Numbered from the stretch's first letter, positions 1 through 6,832 are shown. The stretch is DNA of 15,809 nucleotides from Bacteroidales bacterium (GCA_030526455.1 JAUNCU010000004.1:1-15809), one strand, 5' to 3'. The notes: generated by a model from the letters alone, not told the origin. A program made the numbers and translations.

Positions 1-120
1 GCTGCGCAATTCACTCGCTTGCATGGAGTTAACCATAATAAGCCGTCTCCGACGGTGGCTAGTGATTGCCTGGCGTTTTCGCTATAGTCCTGCCGTATTT
101 TTTAGTTTTCGGATAGGCTG
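1..120. repeat. Truncated copy of the MITE-like element found at 8641-8846
   Basis: Bases 1-120 align without gaps to 8731-8850, with about 10 mismatches by hand count. The right terminal repeat is recognisable at 103-116, with two changes from the 8833-8846 copy. The left part of the element, including its left terminal repeat, lies outside the window. The element ends about 18 bases beyond the stop codon of the leftward gene at 135-674. No protein of its own is convincing; the short frame crossing it looks like shadow coding. Confidence 0.85.
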
Positions 121-134
121 GTGGGGGCGGCGAA

Positions 135-674
135 TTAGTCGAGGTTGCCGTAGTAGACCATTGCGGCGAAGAGGGTGAGGAGGGCGATGATTACGATCCA
201 TGCCACTATTTTGAAGACGCATCCTGCTGGCTCGCGTTGTGGGGTGGGGGCGAGGGTGGTTTTGATGAATGGCAAGGCTGCGAGTTTTTGGGTGGTGCTT
301 TCTTCGCCTGGCGATGCTGCTCCTTGCGCTGTTGCCTCTTGCACACCTGTTGCCGCTCCTGTCGCTTGTGGGGCTGGGGCGTAGGTGTCGGTGCCGGGGA
401 GGGGTGACCCGCAGAATGGGCAGAAGTTGAGCCCTTTCACGGGCAGGTGTTTGCCGCAGGTGGGGCAGAAGGCGATTTCGCATTCGGCGGTGGCTTGCGC
501 GGGCGCGTTTTGCACGGGAGTGCCGATGGCTGCCTCTTGCTCGGCGGCCATCTGGCTGAGGTCGATGGAGAATTCACTCACGCATTGTGGGCATATCACT
601 ATTCCCCCGCTTGCTCGAAGTTGGGCTGCCGATAGTGACTGTATTTTTCCGCAATGCGGGCATCTGAGTTCCAT
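135..674 (-). CDS. Double zinc-ribbon protein with a C-terminal membrane helix
   Basis: This 179-residue protein has no assigned function. It carries two zinc-ribbon modules: C5-x2-C8 paired with C28-x2-C31 (an MJ0042-like ribbon at the extreme N-terminus), and C70-x2-C73 paired with C85-x2-C88. An Ala/Thr/Gln-rich linker, probably disordered, covers about residues 94-150. A single hydrophobic helix spans about residues 152-174 and is followed by only a few residues. There is no signal peptide, so I infer a tail-anchored topology with both ribbons in the cytoplasm. Zinc ribbons of this sort bind nucleic acid or act as structural or protein-binding knobs; which applies here cannot be told. The ATG at 674 is supported because the first ribbon starts at residue 5. 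It may be transcribed from its own promoter (-7 near 697-704), 23 bases upstream. Confidence 0.8.
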   Translation of the reverse strand: MELRCPHCGKIQSLSAAQLRASGGIVICPQCVSEFSIDLSQMAAEQEAAIGTPVQNAPAQATAECEIAFCPTCGKHLPVKGLNFCPFCGSPLPGTDTYAPAPQATGAATGVQEATAQGAASPGEESTTQKLAALPFIKTTLAPTPQREPAGCVFKIVAWIVIIALLTLFAAMVYYGNLD

Positions 675-696
675 AAGCCGAGGAGTAATGTTGTTG

Positions 697-704
697 CAAA
701 TTTA
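697..704 (-). promoter_or_regulatory. Probable -7 element for the zinc-ribbon gene
   Basis: On the minus strand the sequence reads TAAATTTG, a match to the Bacteroidota -7 consensus TAnnTTTG, 22 bases before the start codon at 674. No clear TTTG -33 box is seen at the expected distance, so the site may be weak, or the gene may be partly read through from the gene at 728-1459. Confidence 0.4.
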
Positions 705-727
705 CGAATAATTTTTCTGAAAACGCA

Positions 728-1459
728 CTATTGCTTTGCTGCGGGCGTGGGATTTTTTTTCACGTCGTTGCGGTAGGCCTCTGCCGACTGGTTGAGCGCG
801 GTTCGTGCGGCGTTGAATTCTTCGTTGAATTCAGCGTCGGTGAGTTGGTAGTCGGGGTCGTCGAGGTGTCGCGCGGCGAGTTTGTCGTTGGTTTCCTTCG
901 CCTTGGCGCGGTTGTCGACGATTTGGTAGATGTTGATTTTGTTCATCAGCGCCTGGTCGATTTCTTCAGCCGATAGGGTAGTGTCGGCCAGAATGATATC
1001 ACACTGTGCCAGAGCACGATCGGCGAAGATGTGCATCGAGTCGGTCTTTCCCTCCATGCGGTATTTACCGGCGTAGAACTGGAGCCGCACGAAGTCGTTG
1101 GGATTGCTGCTGAGCAGGCGTTCCTGGATGAGCATTGCCTCGCGCATGTGTCCGCTTTTGGCGAGCAACTGCGCGCGGGTGAAAGCGGTGTTGAAGCGGC
1201 CTTGCTGCGTGGTGTCGAGTTGCTCGATGCTGTCGTTGATGCTCATGGCCTGCTCCAGGAGCTCGGGCTTGTGCTCGGCGTCGTATTGCTCCATGAGCAT
1301 GCGCACTTCTTCGCTCAGTGTGGCGATGCGCTCGCCCGGCGCCTGTGTCGCTTGCGCGGCAGTGGCCTCGGTGGCCGTGGCGGTGTCGGCAGGGGCGCTG
1401 CTGCCTTGGCAACGGCACAGCAGCGGCAAAGCGCAGATGAGCAAAAGTATCTTCTTCAC
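728..1459 (-). CDS. Probable secreted or lipid-anchored helical (TPR-like) protein
   Basis: The product is 243 residues long. The N-terminus is a signal sequence: two lysines, then a hydrophobic stretch (about residues 4-14) ending in a Cys-Arg-Cys cluster at 15-17. This could be a relaxed Bacteroidota lipobox, but the residues before either Cys do not fit the classical pattern well, so lipidation is uncertain. An Ala/Thr-rich spacer (about residues 18-42) follows. The rest is charged and helical, with phrases such as AREAMLIQ-type helices and an asparagine-proline turn that resemble tetratricopeptide repeats. It ends in a short Lys/Pro/Ala-rich tail. An envelope location is inferred; the function is unknown. 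The gene is divergent from the TPR gene at 1664, and its stop lies 53 bases from the start of the zinc-ribbon gene, so the two may share transcripts. Confidence 0.75.
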   Translation of the reverse strand: MKKILLLICALPLLCRCQGSSAPADTATATEATAAQATQAPGERIATLSEEVRMLMEQYDAEHKPELLEQAMSINDSIEQLDTTQQGRFNTAFTRAQLLAKSGHMREAMLIQERLLSSNPNDFVRLQFYAGKYRMEGKTDSMHIFADRALAQCDIILADTTLSAEEIDQALMNKINIYQIVDNRAKAKETNDKLAARHLDDPDYQLTDAEFNEEFNAARTALNQSAEAYRNDVKKNPTPAAKQ

Positions 1460-1527
1460 GATAGGTGCTTGGTTGAATTAAGTGTGAATTAAACATTTGG
1501 GAGGCCTAACATCCCCCAATTTCGGCG

Positions 1528-1535
1528 CAAAATTA
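1528..1535 (-). promoter_or_regulatory. -7 element for the secreted helical protein
   Basis: The minus strand reads TAATTTTG, a full match to TAnnTTTG, 69 bases before the start codon at 1459. The expected -33 position (about 1556-1559 on the minus strand) is not a clear TTTG. The site forms a divergent pair with the promoter at 1598-1628, leaving about 60 bases between the two transcription units. Confidence 0.5.
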
Positions 1536-1597
1536 CTCATTTTATACATATAAAGTATACGTTTTGGCCCTTTTTTGAAAAAAAAATCCCGATTTAC

Positions 1598-1628
1598 TTT
1601 TTAATCACAATAATTACTCGTAATTTTG
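1598..1628 (+). promoter_or_regulatory. Promoter of the membrane-anchored TPR gene
   Basis: The -7 element TAATTTTG lies at 1621-1628 and a T-rich -33 (TTTT) at about 1598-1601, giving the Bacteroidota spacing of 19-20 bases. The predicted transcript start is near 1635, leaving a leader of about 30 bases that is A-rich and has no Shine-Dalgarno sequence before the ATG at 1664. Confidence 0.55.
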
Positions 1629-1663
1629 CGTCTTGAAACATAAGACAAAAACAAAACAACAAT

Positions 1664-2326
1664 ATGGCAAAACAAGAAATTAAACAAACTCGCACTACTG
1701 TTGACGATGTGAACGAAAAACTCACATCGATGGAACAGCGACTCGAAAACAACAAGAAACTCATCTACGGCGGTGTGGCCGCTATCATTGCAGTATTCGC
1801 AATCGTGGCTATCTTTATCGTGGTTCGCAACAATGGCATGAAGGATGCTCAAAACATGGTGAACAAGGCCGATATGGAATACATGATGCAGGGCGACTCT
1901 GCTGGCCTCGTGGCCTACAAGAAGGCTGCCAACGAATCATACGCACCCGCAAGCCGCGCTGCGCAGATGGCCGCTACCATCCTCTACAAGCAAAAGAAGT
2001 ATGACGAAGCCATCCAGATGCTTGAAGGTTCAAGTTTCAACGGCAAGATCATGGGTCCCGCAGCACTTTCACTGCTCGCCGACTGCTACGTGAACAAGAA
2101 AAACTACGACAAGGCGCTCTCTAACTTCGACAAGGCCATCAAGGCCGCTGGCGACAACGAATCGCTCACTCCTGTGTTCATGAAGAAGAAAGCCACCGTG
2201 CTCCACGCCACCAAGAAATACGACGAGGAACTCGCTGTGTATGAAGACATGAAGCAGAAATTCCCCAACTACGCTCTGGGTATCAACATCGACAAGTATA
2301 TCGAGCGTGCTAAGGCTTCGAAATAA
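1664..2326 (+). CDS. Membrane-anchored tetratricopeptide repeat protein
   Basis: The protein has 220 residues. Residues 1-30 are hydrophilic with a coiled-coil-like segment. One transmembrane helix spans about residues 33-54. The rest (about 75-215) is made of helical pairs typical of TPRs, with alanine at turn positions and lysine/tyrosine-rich helices such as KKYDEAIQML and KNYDKALSNFDKAI. This layout matches the YfgM-like class (cytoplasmic N-terminus, one membrane pass, periplasmic TPR domain), which in other bacteria works with the Sec translocon or with envelope chaperones. That assignment is from family architecture only. The gene is monocistronic: a Bacteroidota promoter sits just upstream and a strong intrinsic terminator follows at 2374-2410. 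The start is the only ATG placing the whole coiled-coil and membrane helix in frame. Confidence 0.85.
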   Translation: MAKQEIKQTRTTVDDVNEKLTSMEQRLENNKKLIYGGVAAIIAVFAIVAIFIVVRNNGMKDAQNMVNKADMEYMMQGDSAGLVAYKKAANESYAPASRAAQMAATILYKQKKYDEAIQMLEGSSFNGKIMGPAALSLLADCYVNKKNYDKALSNFDKAIKAAGDNESLTPVFMKKKATVLHATKKYDEELAVYEDMKQKFPNYALGINIDKYIERAKASK

Positions 2327-2373
2327 TGCCGATTCAAATAAAGCAGATTTTTTCATAGCATATGATTTATTGC

Positions 2374-2410
2374 AAGGCTGGACAATGTGTGATTTGTCCA
2401 GCCTTTTTTT
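2374..2410 (+). terminator. Intrinsic terminator after the TPR gene
   Basis: A perfect 12-bp stem (2374-2385 with 2394-2405) and an 8-base loop are followed by T7 at 2404-2410. The last Ts are also part of the -33 box of the pyrH promoter. Confidence 0.9.
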
Positions 2411-2439
2411 GGCGATTGCGCCAAAAGAAACTAATTTTG
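2408..2439 (+). promoter_or_regulatory. pyrH promoter overlapping the upstream terminator
   Basis: The -33 element TTTG lies at 2408-2411, followed by exactly 20 bases, then the -7 element TAATTTTG at 2432-2439. This is a complete match to the Bacteroidota sigma-A pattern. The predicted start near 2446 gives a leader of about 43 AT-rich bases before the ATG at 2489. Confidence 0.75.
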
Positions 2440-2488
2440 TAAACGAAAATTTATCCATCAACCAAATTCATAGAAAACAACTATTGTT

Positions 2489-3205
2489 ATGAAGGCAATT
2501 TATAAGCGTGTGCTGCTCAAACTCAGCGGCGAGTCGCTCCAAGGTGAGCAAGGCTACGGTATCGACCCACAGCGTGTGGCCGACTATTGTGAACAAATCA
2601 AGGAACTGGTCGACGCTGGCGTGCAGGTGGCTATCGTGATAGGCGGCGGCAACATCTTCCGCGGCCTCAAGGGCGCAGCCCAGGGCTTCGACCGCGTGAA
2701 AGGCGACCAGATGGGTATGCTTGCCACCGTGATCAATTCTATCGCATTGAGTTCGGGACTCGACGCCGTGGGCCAGCCGTCGAAAGTGCTCACCGCCATC
2801 AACATGTTCCCCATCGGCGAGCAGTACAGCAAGTGGCGCGCCATCGAGGCCATGGAGCAAGGCAAGGTGGCCATCATGTCGTGCGGCACCGGCAACCCAT
2901 TCTTCACCACCGACACCGGCTCGGCACTGCGTGGCATTGAAGTGGAGGCTGAAATCATGCTCAAGGGCACCCGTGTGGACGGCATCTACACCGCCGACCC
3001 CGAAAAGGACCCAACAGCCACAAAATTCGACAAAATCACCTACGACGAAATCTACAGCCGTAACCTCAAGGTGATGGACATGACCGCCACCATCATGTGC
3101 AAGGAAAACAAGATGCCTATCCACGTGTTTAACATGGACGAAAAAGGCAACCTGCGCAAGGTGCTCTCAGGCGAGCCCTGCGGCACGCTGGTGACCCTGG
3201 AATAA
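2489..3205 (+). CDS. pyrH: Uridylate (UMP) kinase
   Basis: UMP kinase phosphorylates UMP to UDP with ATP in the cytoplasm, the first committed step from UMP to UTP and CTP. At 238 residues it is the normal length of the hexameric bacterial enzyme of the amino acid kinase fold. Visible motifs are the phosphate-binding KLSGE (11-15), GGGNIFRG (52-59), the DQMGML segment that contacts UMP (73-78) and CGTGNPFFTTD (132-142), followed by the nucleotide-binding region with ...DGIYTADP.... The ATG at 2489 starts the protein directly at the first beta strand. The gene stands alone, with its own promoter upstream and a palindromic repeat and the convergent crcB downstream. In many bacteria it sits beside rpsB, tsf or frr, none of which is present here. 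The identification is secure. Confidence 0.97.
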   Translation: MKAIYKRVLLKLSGESLQGEQGYGIDPQRVADYCEQIKELVDAGVQVAIVIGGGNIFRGLKGAAQGFDRVKGDQMGMLATVINSIALSSGLDAVGQPSKVLTAINMFPIGEQYSKWRAIEAMEQGKVAIMSCGTGNPFFTTDTGSALRGIEVEAEIMLKGTRVDGIYTADPEKDPTATKFDKITYDEIYSRNLKVMDMTATIMCKENKMPIHVFNMDEKGNLRKVLSGEPCGTLVTLE

Positions 3206-3264
3206 GGTTCTAGATTTGCTGAAAACGAGCAGCCGCTGCTCTTGAAACGGCGCTCCTCAACATA

Positions 3265-3412
3265 AAAATATGCCATCAAAGGGACGGTTCTTTTGATGGC
3301 ATATTTTGTGTTTATTGATGTGATTGTTGATGTGTTTATTAGGGCGTAGTGCCATCAAAAGAACCGTCCCTTTGATGGCACTTTGATGGCGTGATTTGTG
3401 TTTATTGGTTTG
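3265..3412. repeat. Compound palindromic (REP/MITE-like) repeat between pyrH and crcB
   Basis: Two 31-base units, 3271-3301 and 3350-3380, are perfect reverse complements of each other, and each unit is itself a hairpin. Hairpin 1 has a 16-bp perfect stem (3265-3280 with 3292-3307) and an 11-base loop containing GGGACGGTTC. Hairpin 2 has a 12-bp stem (3348-3359 with 3371-3382). The tail of unit 1 (3292-3307 and the following bases to about 3322) recurs as a direct repeat 90 bases downstream (3382-3412). The block occupies a convergent intergenic space, so its hairpins may serve as a two-way terminator for pyrH and crcB. A smaller palindrome lies just before it at 3227-3241. Confidence 0.85.
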
Positions 3413-3416
3413 AATA

Positions 3417-3794
3417 TTAAAGTGTTGTGGTTATTTGGCGGCCTGCGTAGAGCAGGAGGATGCCGCCCACCACGCTTGTGAGGACGTAGGCTAGCAGTGG
3501 GGCTATGGCGCCTGAGCGGAGGAGGTTGAGGGCTTCGCTTGAAAAGGTGGAGAATGTGGTGAAGCCACCGCACAGGCCCACGGTGAGCACGAGTGCCCAC
3601 TGGCTTTGCAGCGCCCCGAAGCGCTCAAGCAGGCCGTAGATGAGGCCGAAGAGGAAGCAGCCCGCAAGGTTCACACTCATGGTGCCGATGGCGAAGTGCA
3701 TCAGTGTGTGTCCCGCAAGCAGTTGGCCACAGAGGTAGCGCAGCGCACCACCCACAAAACTGCCACAGCCCACTAGCAAGAGGTTTTGAATCAT
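3417..3794 (-). CDS. crcB: Fluoride ion channel CrcB/FluC
   Basis: CrcB/FluC is a dual-topology dimeric channel of the inner membrane that lets fluoride leak out of the cytoplasm. The 125 residues match the family length and give four membrane helices. Visible signatures are the N-terminal GGALRY (15-20), the pore asparagine N42 in SVNLAG, and the GGFTTFSTF segment (76-84). This segment supplies the structural sodium site and the phenylalanines of the fluoride path (F81 and F84 by alignment from memory). The ATG at 3794 starts directly before the first helix. A single copy is seen, consistent with a homodimer. I see no fluoride riboswitch in the 109 bases upstream. Transcription may come from read-through of the gene at 3904-5103 or from a weak promoter I could not define. 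Confidence 0.95.
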   Translation of the reverse strand: MIQNLLLVGCGSFVGGALRYLCGQLLAGHTLMHFAIGTMSVNLAGCFLFGLIYGLLERFGALQSQWALVLTVGLCGGFTTFSTFSSEALNLLRSGAIAPLLAYVLTSVVGGILLLYAGRQITTTL

Positions 3795-3828
3795 AATGGA
3801 ATATCTATATAAGCGAGTAGAGAAAGAA

Positions 3829-3869
3829 GATTTTCGCTAGTAACGATACGAACGTTACTAACGAAAATC
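3829..3869 (-). terminator. Long inverted repeat between crcB and the serine hydrolase gene; possible terminator
   Basis: Two 17-base arms (3829-3845 and 3853-3869) pair with a single mismatch around a 7-base loop. On the minus strand the hairpin is followed by a pyrimidine-rich stretch (TTCTTTCTC) rather than a clean T-run. It could terminate the serine hydrolase transcript 35 bases after its stop, attenuate read-through into crcB, or be an operator for crcB. The sequence alone does not decide. Confidence 0.5.
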
Positions 3870-3903
3870 CCGATATTAACAAAAATCTTGTTCCTCAATC
3901 ATT

Positions 3904-5103
3904 TTATTTCTTAGGCAGAGGGCCGATGAAGTGCTCGTGCATGAGGGTGAGTGAGCGCTGGAGCACTTGACGGCCAGCCGAACCGTTGGTAATCACTACG
4001 AAGCCGTATTTCTTCACGGGGTCGAAGAACATGGCGCTGCGCAGGCCGTAGGCGCCGCCAGTGTGGCCCACGAGTTCGATGCCGGGGGTGTATTCTTCGG
4101 CGCGCACCAGTCCGAGGCCAGCGCGTTCTTTTTCGGCTTTGTCGACGTAGGCGTTGGCATCGTCGGTAATTACAGTCTGCATGCGTCGGGCGCTGGCTTC
4201 GCTCATCACGCGGCGCTTAGCCAGTGGCGACTTGCCGTAGTTCATGTGCATGAGCATGTATTTAGCGAGGTCGCGTGCGGTGATTTTCACGCCGCCGGCA
4301 GCCGAGAGGCGTGCGGTGTGCTTGCACATCTCGTAGTGGTCGAGCACGTCGGGGCGGGCGTAGGCCTGTGGTTGAGGCACAAAAGCGCCGTTTTCCATAG
4401 CGTAGAGCGTAACGAAGCGCGTGCTGTCGAGGTCGTCCACGCAGTGGCTACCCTTCAGCCCGAGCGGCTTCATCACGTTTTGCACCACGTAGCGGTCGAA
4501 TCGCATTCCGCTAGCCTTCTCAATGATGGCGGCCATCACATTCCAGGCAAAGTTGCAGTATTCGTAGCCGGTGCCTGGGCGGTAGTCGTTGTAGCACTTG
4601 GCGTAGCCGTCGGGGTTAGTGGCGGGGTTGAGCGGTGCGAAGTCGGTCCAGTAGCCCTGGGTGTCGTTGAGGCTCGAGGTGTGGCTCATGAGCATTTCGA
4701 GCGTGATGGGCACGTCGGGGAATCGAGGGTTGCGCAGCGGGAAGTCGAGATACTTGTTCACGTCGGCCTTGAGGTCGAGTTTGCCTTTCTCCACCAGTTG
4801 CATGATAGAAGTGGCAGTGAACGATTTAGAGATGCTGGCGATGCGGAAGATGGCGTCGGGTGTGAGTTCTTCGCCCATTTCGCGGTTCTTCAAGCCGAAG
4901 CAGTGGCTGTAGACGATCTTGTTGTTTTTCACCACCACCACATTGGATCCCACCACCTTGAGCGAGTCCATCAAGGCTTCATAGTCGGCCACGAAAGCCG
5001 AGTCGGCGATTGGTTTGGCTGCGGCCTGTCGCTTTTTGCCCTTAGCGCTCGCAGTGCCTGCCACCAGCAGGAGGCAAAGCGCTATTGAAAGAAAATGCTT
5101 CAT
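3904..5103 (-). CDS. Periplasmic serine hydrolase, class C beta-lactamase/esterase fold
   Basis: The 399 residues start with a clear signal peptide (about residues 1-20, cleavage after a TASA motif). The beta-lactamase fold follows with all three catalytic motifs: S90-I-S-K93 (SxxK, nucleophile and general base), Y182-C-N184 (YxN) and an HTGG triad near residue 360, where the family has KTG/HTG. The SHTSSL segment (140-145) is typical of the AmpC/penicillin-binding-protein-like esterases. The substrate is unknown: family members include DD-peptidases, D-aminopeptidases, esterases and a few true beta-lactamases. The catalytic set is intact. I chose the ATG at 5103 because it begins the signal peptide; a longer frame open to a GTG at 5211 would bury it. 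The gene is divergent from a membrane AraC regulator, which may control it. A palindrome overlaps its probable -7 box. Confidence 0.9.
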   Translation of the reverse strand: MKHFLSIALCLLLVAGTASAKGKKRQAAAKPIADSAFVADYEALMDSLKVVGSNVVVVKNNKIVYSHCFGLKNREMGEELTPDAIFRIASISKSFTATSIMQLVEKGKLDLKADVNKYLDFPLRNPRFPDVPITLEMLMSHTSSLNDTQGYWTDFAPLNPATNPDGYAKCYNDYRPGTGYEYCNFAWNVMAAIIEKASGMRFDRYVVQNVMKPLGLKGSHCVDDLDSTRFVTLYAMENGAFVPQPQAYARPDVLDHYEMCKHTARLSAAGGVKITARDLAKYMLMHMNYGKSPLAKRRVMSEASARRMQTVITDDANAYVDKAEKERAGLGLVRAEEYTPGIELVGHTGGAYGLRSAMFFDPVKKYGFVVITNGSAGRQVLQRSLTLMHEHFIGPLPKK

Positions 5104-5151
5104 GATGTAGTTGTTTTTTTTTGAAAGTTCGATTCGATGATTAGTTATTTG

Positions 5152-5165
5152 CAGTAAAATTACTG
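5152..5165 (-). promoter_or_regulatory. Palindrome over the probable -7 box of the serine hydrolase gene
   Basis: The arms CAGTAA (5152-5157) and TTACTG (5160-5165) are perfect inverted repeats separated by two bases. Within them the minus strand reads TAATTTTA (5162-5155), one base short of the TAnnTTTG consensus, 52 bases before the start codon. A protein bound here would cover the -7 element. The regulator is not known; the divergent AraC-type gene is the obvious candidate. Confidence 0.4.
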
Positions 5166-5268
5166 ATTTTAGCCCTAAAAACGAAACATTCGGGCAAGAA
5201 TCTTTTCGCACGTGGGAAAAAGGCGGGCGGGCGTTGCGCGAGGGTGGCCAAAAAATGTGGGTAAAAAA

Positions 5269-5300
5269 ATTGCGAGAGCGAGGGTTATTTTCTATTTTTG
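5269..5300 (+). promoter_or_regulatory. Promoter of the AraC-type membrane regulator
   Basis: The -7 element TATTTTTG lies at 5293-5300. The -33 element ATTG lies at 5269-5272, with 20 bases between them. The predicted start near 5307 leaves a leader of about 43 bases before the ATG at 5350, and this start choice excludes a GTG at 5212 upstream of the promoter. Confidence 0.6.
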
Positions 5301-5349
5301 CACTGGTTTACACTTCAGGCCCTACGCCTCTAAAAAAACGACAGCGAAG

Positions 5350-6465
5350 ATGGAAGATTTTCAACACATTTCCACTTATGTGCAACTTTTTGTGGCATCG
5401 TCGATGATGGCGATGGGCATGGTGCTGCTCTATCTTCGCGCCGGCCACCGCAAGTCGATGGAGAAATTCCACATCGCCTGCCGCTGTGCGGGCTTGGCTT
5501 GCCTGGCGCTCTCGGCCTCGGGGTGGATAGACTCCCTGTTTCCCGACCAGGCCGTGAAAGTCGACCGCCTCATGTGGCTGCTGATCACCAGCATACAGTC
5601 GCTGCTGTTCACCGCCACCTGCATCATCCTCACCGATATCGACCGCAAGATAGGGCGCTCAGTGTGCCGCGACTTGCTGCTGATGGGCGCCACATTCGGC
5701 ACATGCTACACGCTCAAACACTTGTGGCCGGGAATGGGCACCTATATCGAACTGCTTGCCCTAGCGATGATTATTGGCCAATTTGGCTTCTACGTGACGA
5801 GGTTCCGCATCGCCCACAAAGAGGCGCTCACCCGACTTGAGGCCGCCTACGACGATGATGTGGAGGACCGCACGCGATGGGTGCGCCGCCTGTTCTATAG
5901 CGCCCTCGTGGTGGGTGTGGCGTCGCTCGTGCTCACCACCATCGACACGCCTGTGGCCTACAACGTGTTTCTCGTGCTCGCCGTGTGCTATTACATACGC
6001 GTGACCATCGCGATGGTGAACTACGTGGACCGCTCGCGATTCTTTGAAAAGGTGACCTACAATCCCGCCGCCGAGCAGGAGCAGGTAGCGGAGGAAGAAG
6101 TGGCGCCAGAGCCAGTTATCAATATTGAAGAGATTCAGGCGGCCGTCGACCAGTGGGTGGCTCAAAAGCGCTTTACCGATGCCGACGTCACCGTGGCCGA
6201 GATAGCCAAGGAACTGGGCGTGAGCCGAGTGGACTTGAGCCATTATTTCTCCGACGTGATTTGCCAGCAGTTCCGCACCTGGCGCATGAAACTGCGCATC
6301 GAGGAGGCCGAACGCATCCTCCACGAGCATCCCGAAATAGGCACCAGCGAACTCTGCGTGATGGCAGGCTACAACGACCGCAGCAATTTCCACAAGCACT
6401 TCACCAAAATCACAGGCAAAAGCCTAGCCCAATACCGGGCCACCCTCTTCCACGAGGAGGAATAA
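5350..6465 (+). CDS. Membrane-embedded AraC-family transcriptional regulator
   Basis: The product has 371 residues. The N-terminal two thirds (about residues 8-225) is hydrophobic and gives about seven membrane helices joined by short basic loops. A hydrophilic, glutamate-rich linker follows at about 235-265. The C-terminal domain (about 281-368) is an AraC/XylS DNA-binding domain with two helix-turn-helix units: VAEIAKELGVSRVDLSHYF and a second containing the family-typical AGYNDRSNFHKHFTKITGKS. The protein should sit in the inner membrane and present its DNA-binding domain to the cytoplasm, sensing something in or across the membrane; the ligand is unknown. Such membrane AraC proteins are common in Bacteroidota. 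The start at 5350 is fixed by a promoter just upstream and by the first helix. It is divergent from the periplasmic serine hydrolase, a likely target by position only. Confidence 0.88.
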   Translation: MEDFQHISTYVQLFVASSMMAMGMVLLYLRAGHRKSMEKFHIACRCAGLACLALSASGWIDSLFPDQAVKVDRLMWLLITSIQSLLFTATCIILTDIDRKIGRSVCRDLLLMGATFGTCYTLKHLWPGMGTYIELLALAMIIGQFGFYVTRFRIAHKEALTRLEAAYDDDVEDRTRWVRRLFYSALVVGVASLVLTTIDTPVAYNVFLVLAVCYYIRVTIAMVNYVDRSRFFEKVTYNPAAEQEQVAEEEVAPEPVINIEEIQAAVDQWVAQKRFTDADVTVAEIAKELGVSRVDLSHYFSDVICQQFRTWRMKLRIEEAERILHEHPEIGTSELCVMAGYNDRSNFHKHFTKITGKSLAQYRATLFHEEE

Positions 6466-6475
6466 AAGCAGAAAA

Positions 6476-6520
6476 TAGATAAAAGATACCTTTTATCTAA
6501 AATTGGGCCAGCCTTTTTTT
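6476..6520 (+). terminator. Possible terminator of the AraC-type gene
   Basis: A perfect 10-bp AT-rich stem (6476-6485 with 6490-6499) and a 4-base loop begin 10 bases after the stop. A T7 run follows only at 6514-6520, after a short GC-rich stretch. This is an untypical layout, so termination here is likely but not certain. Confidence 0.45.
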
Positions 6521-6809
6521 GATATGCCACTCTGTTATTCTGAGGCAGTGCCTCAGAACACTTAGCGCTTTTTCCCTTTATGTCACATTGTGCTTTTTCC
6601 TGTGTGGGCGCGGGGCAGGTTGGTGCCTTGTGCGCTTTCTGCTCTGCTGGCAGAGGCTTTGTGTGGCGATTGGGGAAGGGGGCATCGTGATATGTATATA
6701 TATATGAGGTTTCAAGGTTGTTGGGAGTGATGCCTGGGATTCGCCGAAAGCGCACAAAAAAATACTTTTTATCTGTGGCAACAACGGTAACAAAGAAGAA
6801 GTAACCAAG

Positions 6810-6832
6810 CACTGCAATCGATGCAGTGTTTT
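6810..6832 (+). terminator. Small hairpin with T-run inside the pre-obgE gap
   Basis: A 7-bp perfect stem CACTGCA/TGCAGTG with a 5-base loop is followed by TTTT at 6829-6832. It resembles a weak intrinsic terminator and could mark the end of an unrecognised short transcript on the plus strand. Confidence 0.35.

Noticed and set aside
3795..3903. Fluoride riboswitch upstream of crcB
   Set aside because: I looked for the conserved crcB-motif core on the minus strand and did not find it; only the inverted repeat at 3829-3869 is there.
3967..5088. Long plus-strand open frame opposite the serine hydrolase
   Set aside because: It is antisense to a gene with a signal peptide and all catalytic motifs; its translation is His/Val-rich low-complexity typical of a shadow of GC-rich coding DNA.
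6539..6557. Odd 19-base palindrome TCTGAGGCA-G-TGCCTCAGA
   Set aside because: Listed in the gap description but not raised as a finding: single occurrence, no nearby promoter or gene start to give it a role.
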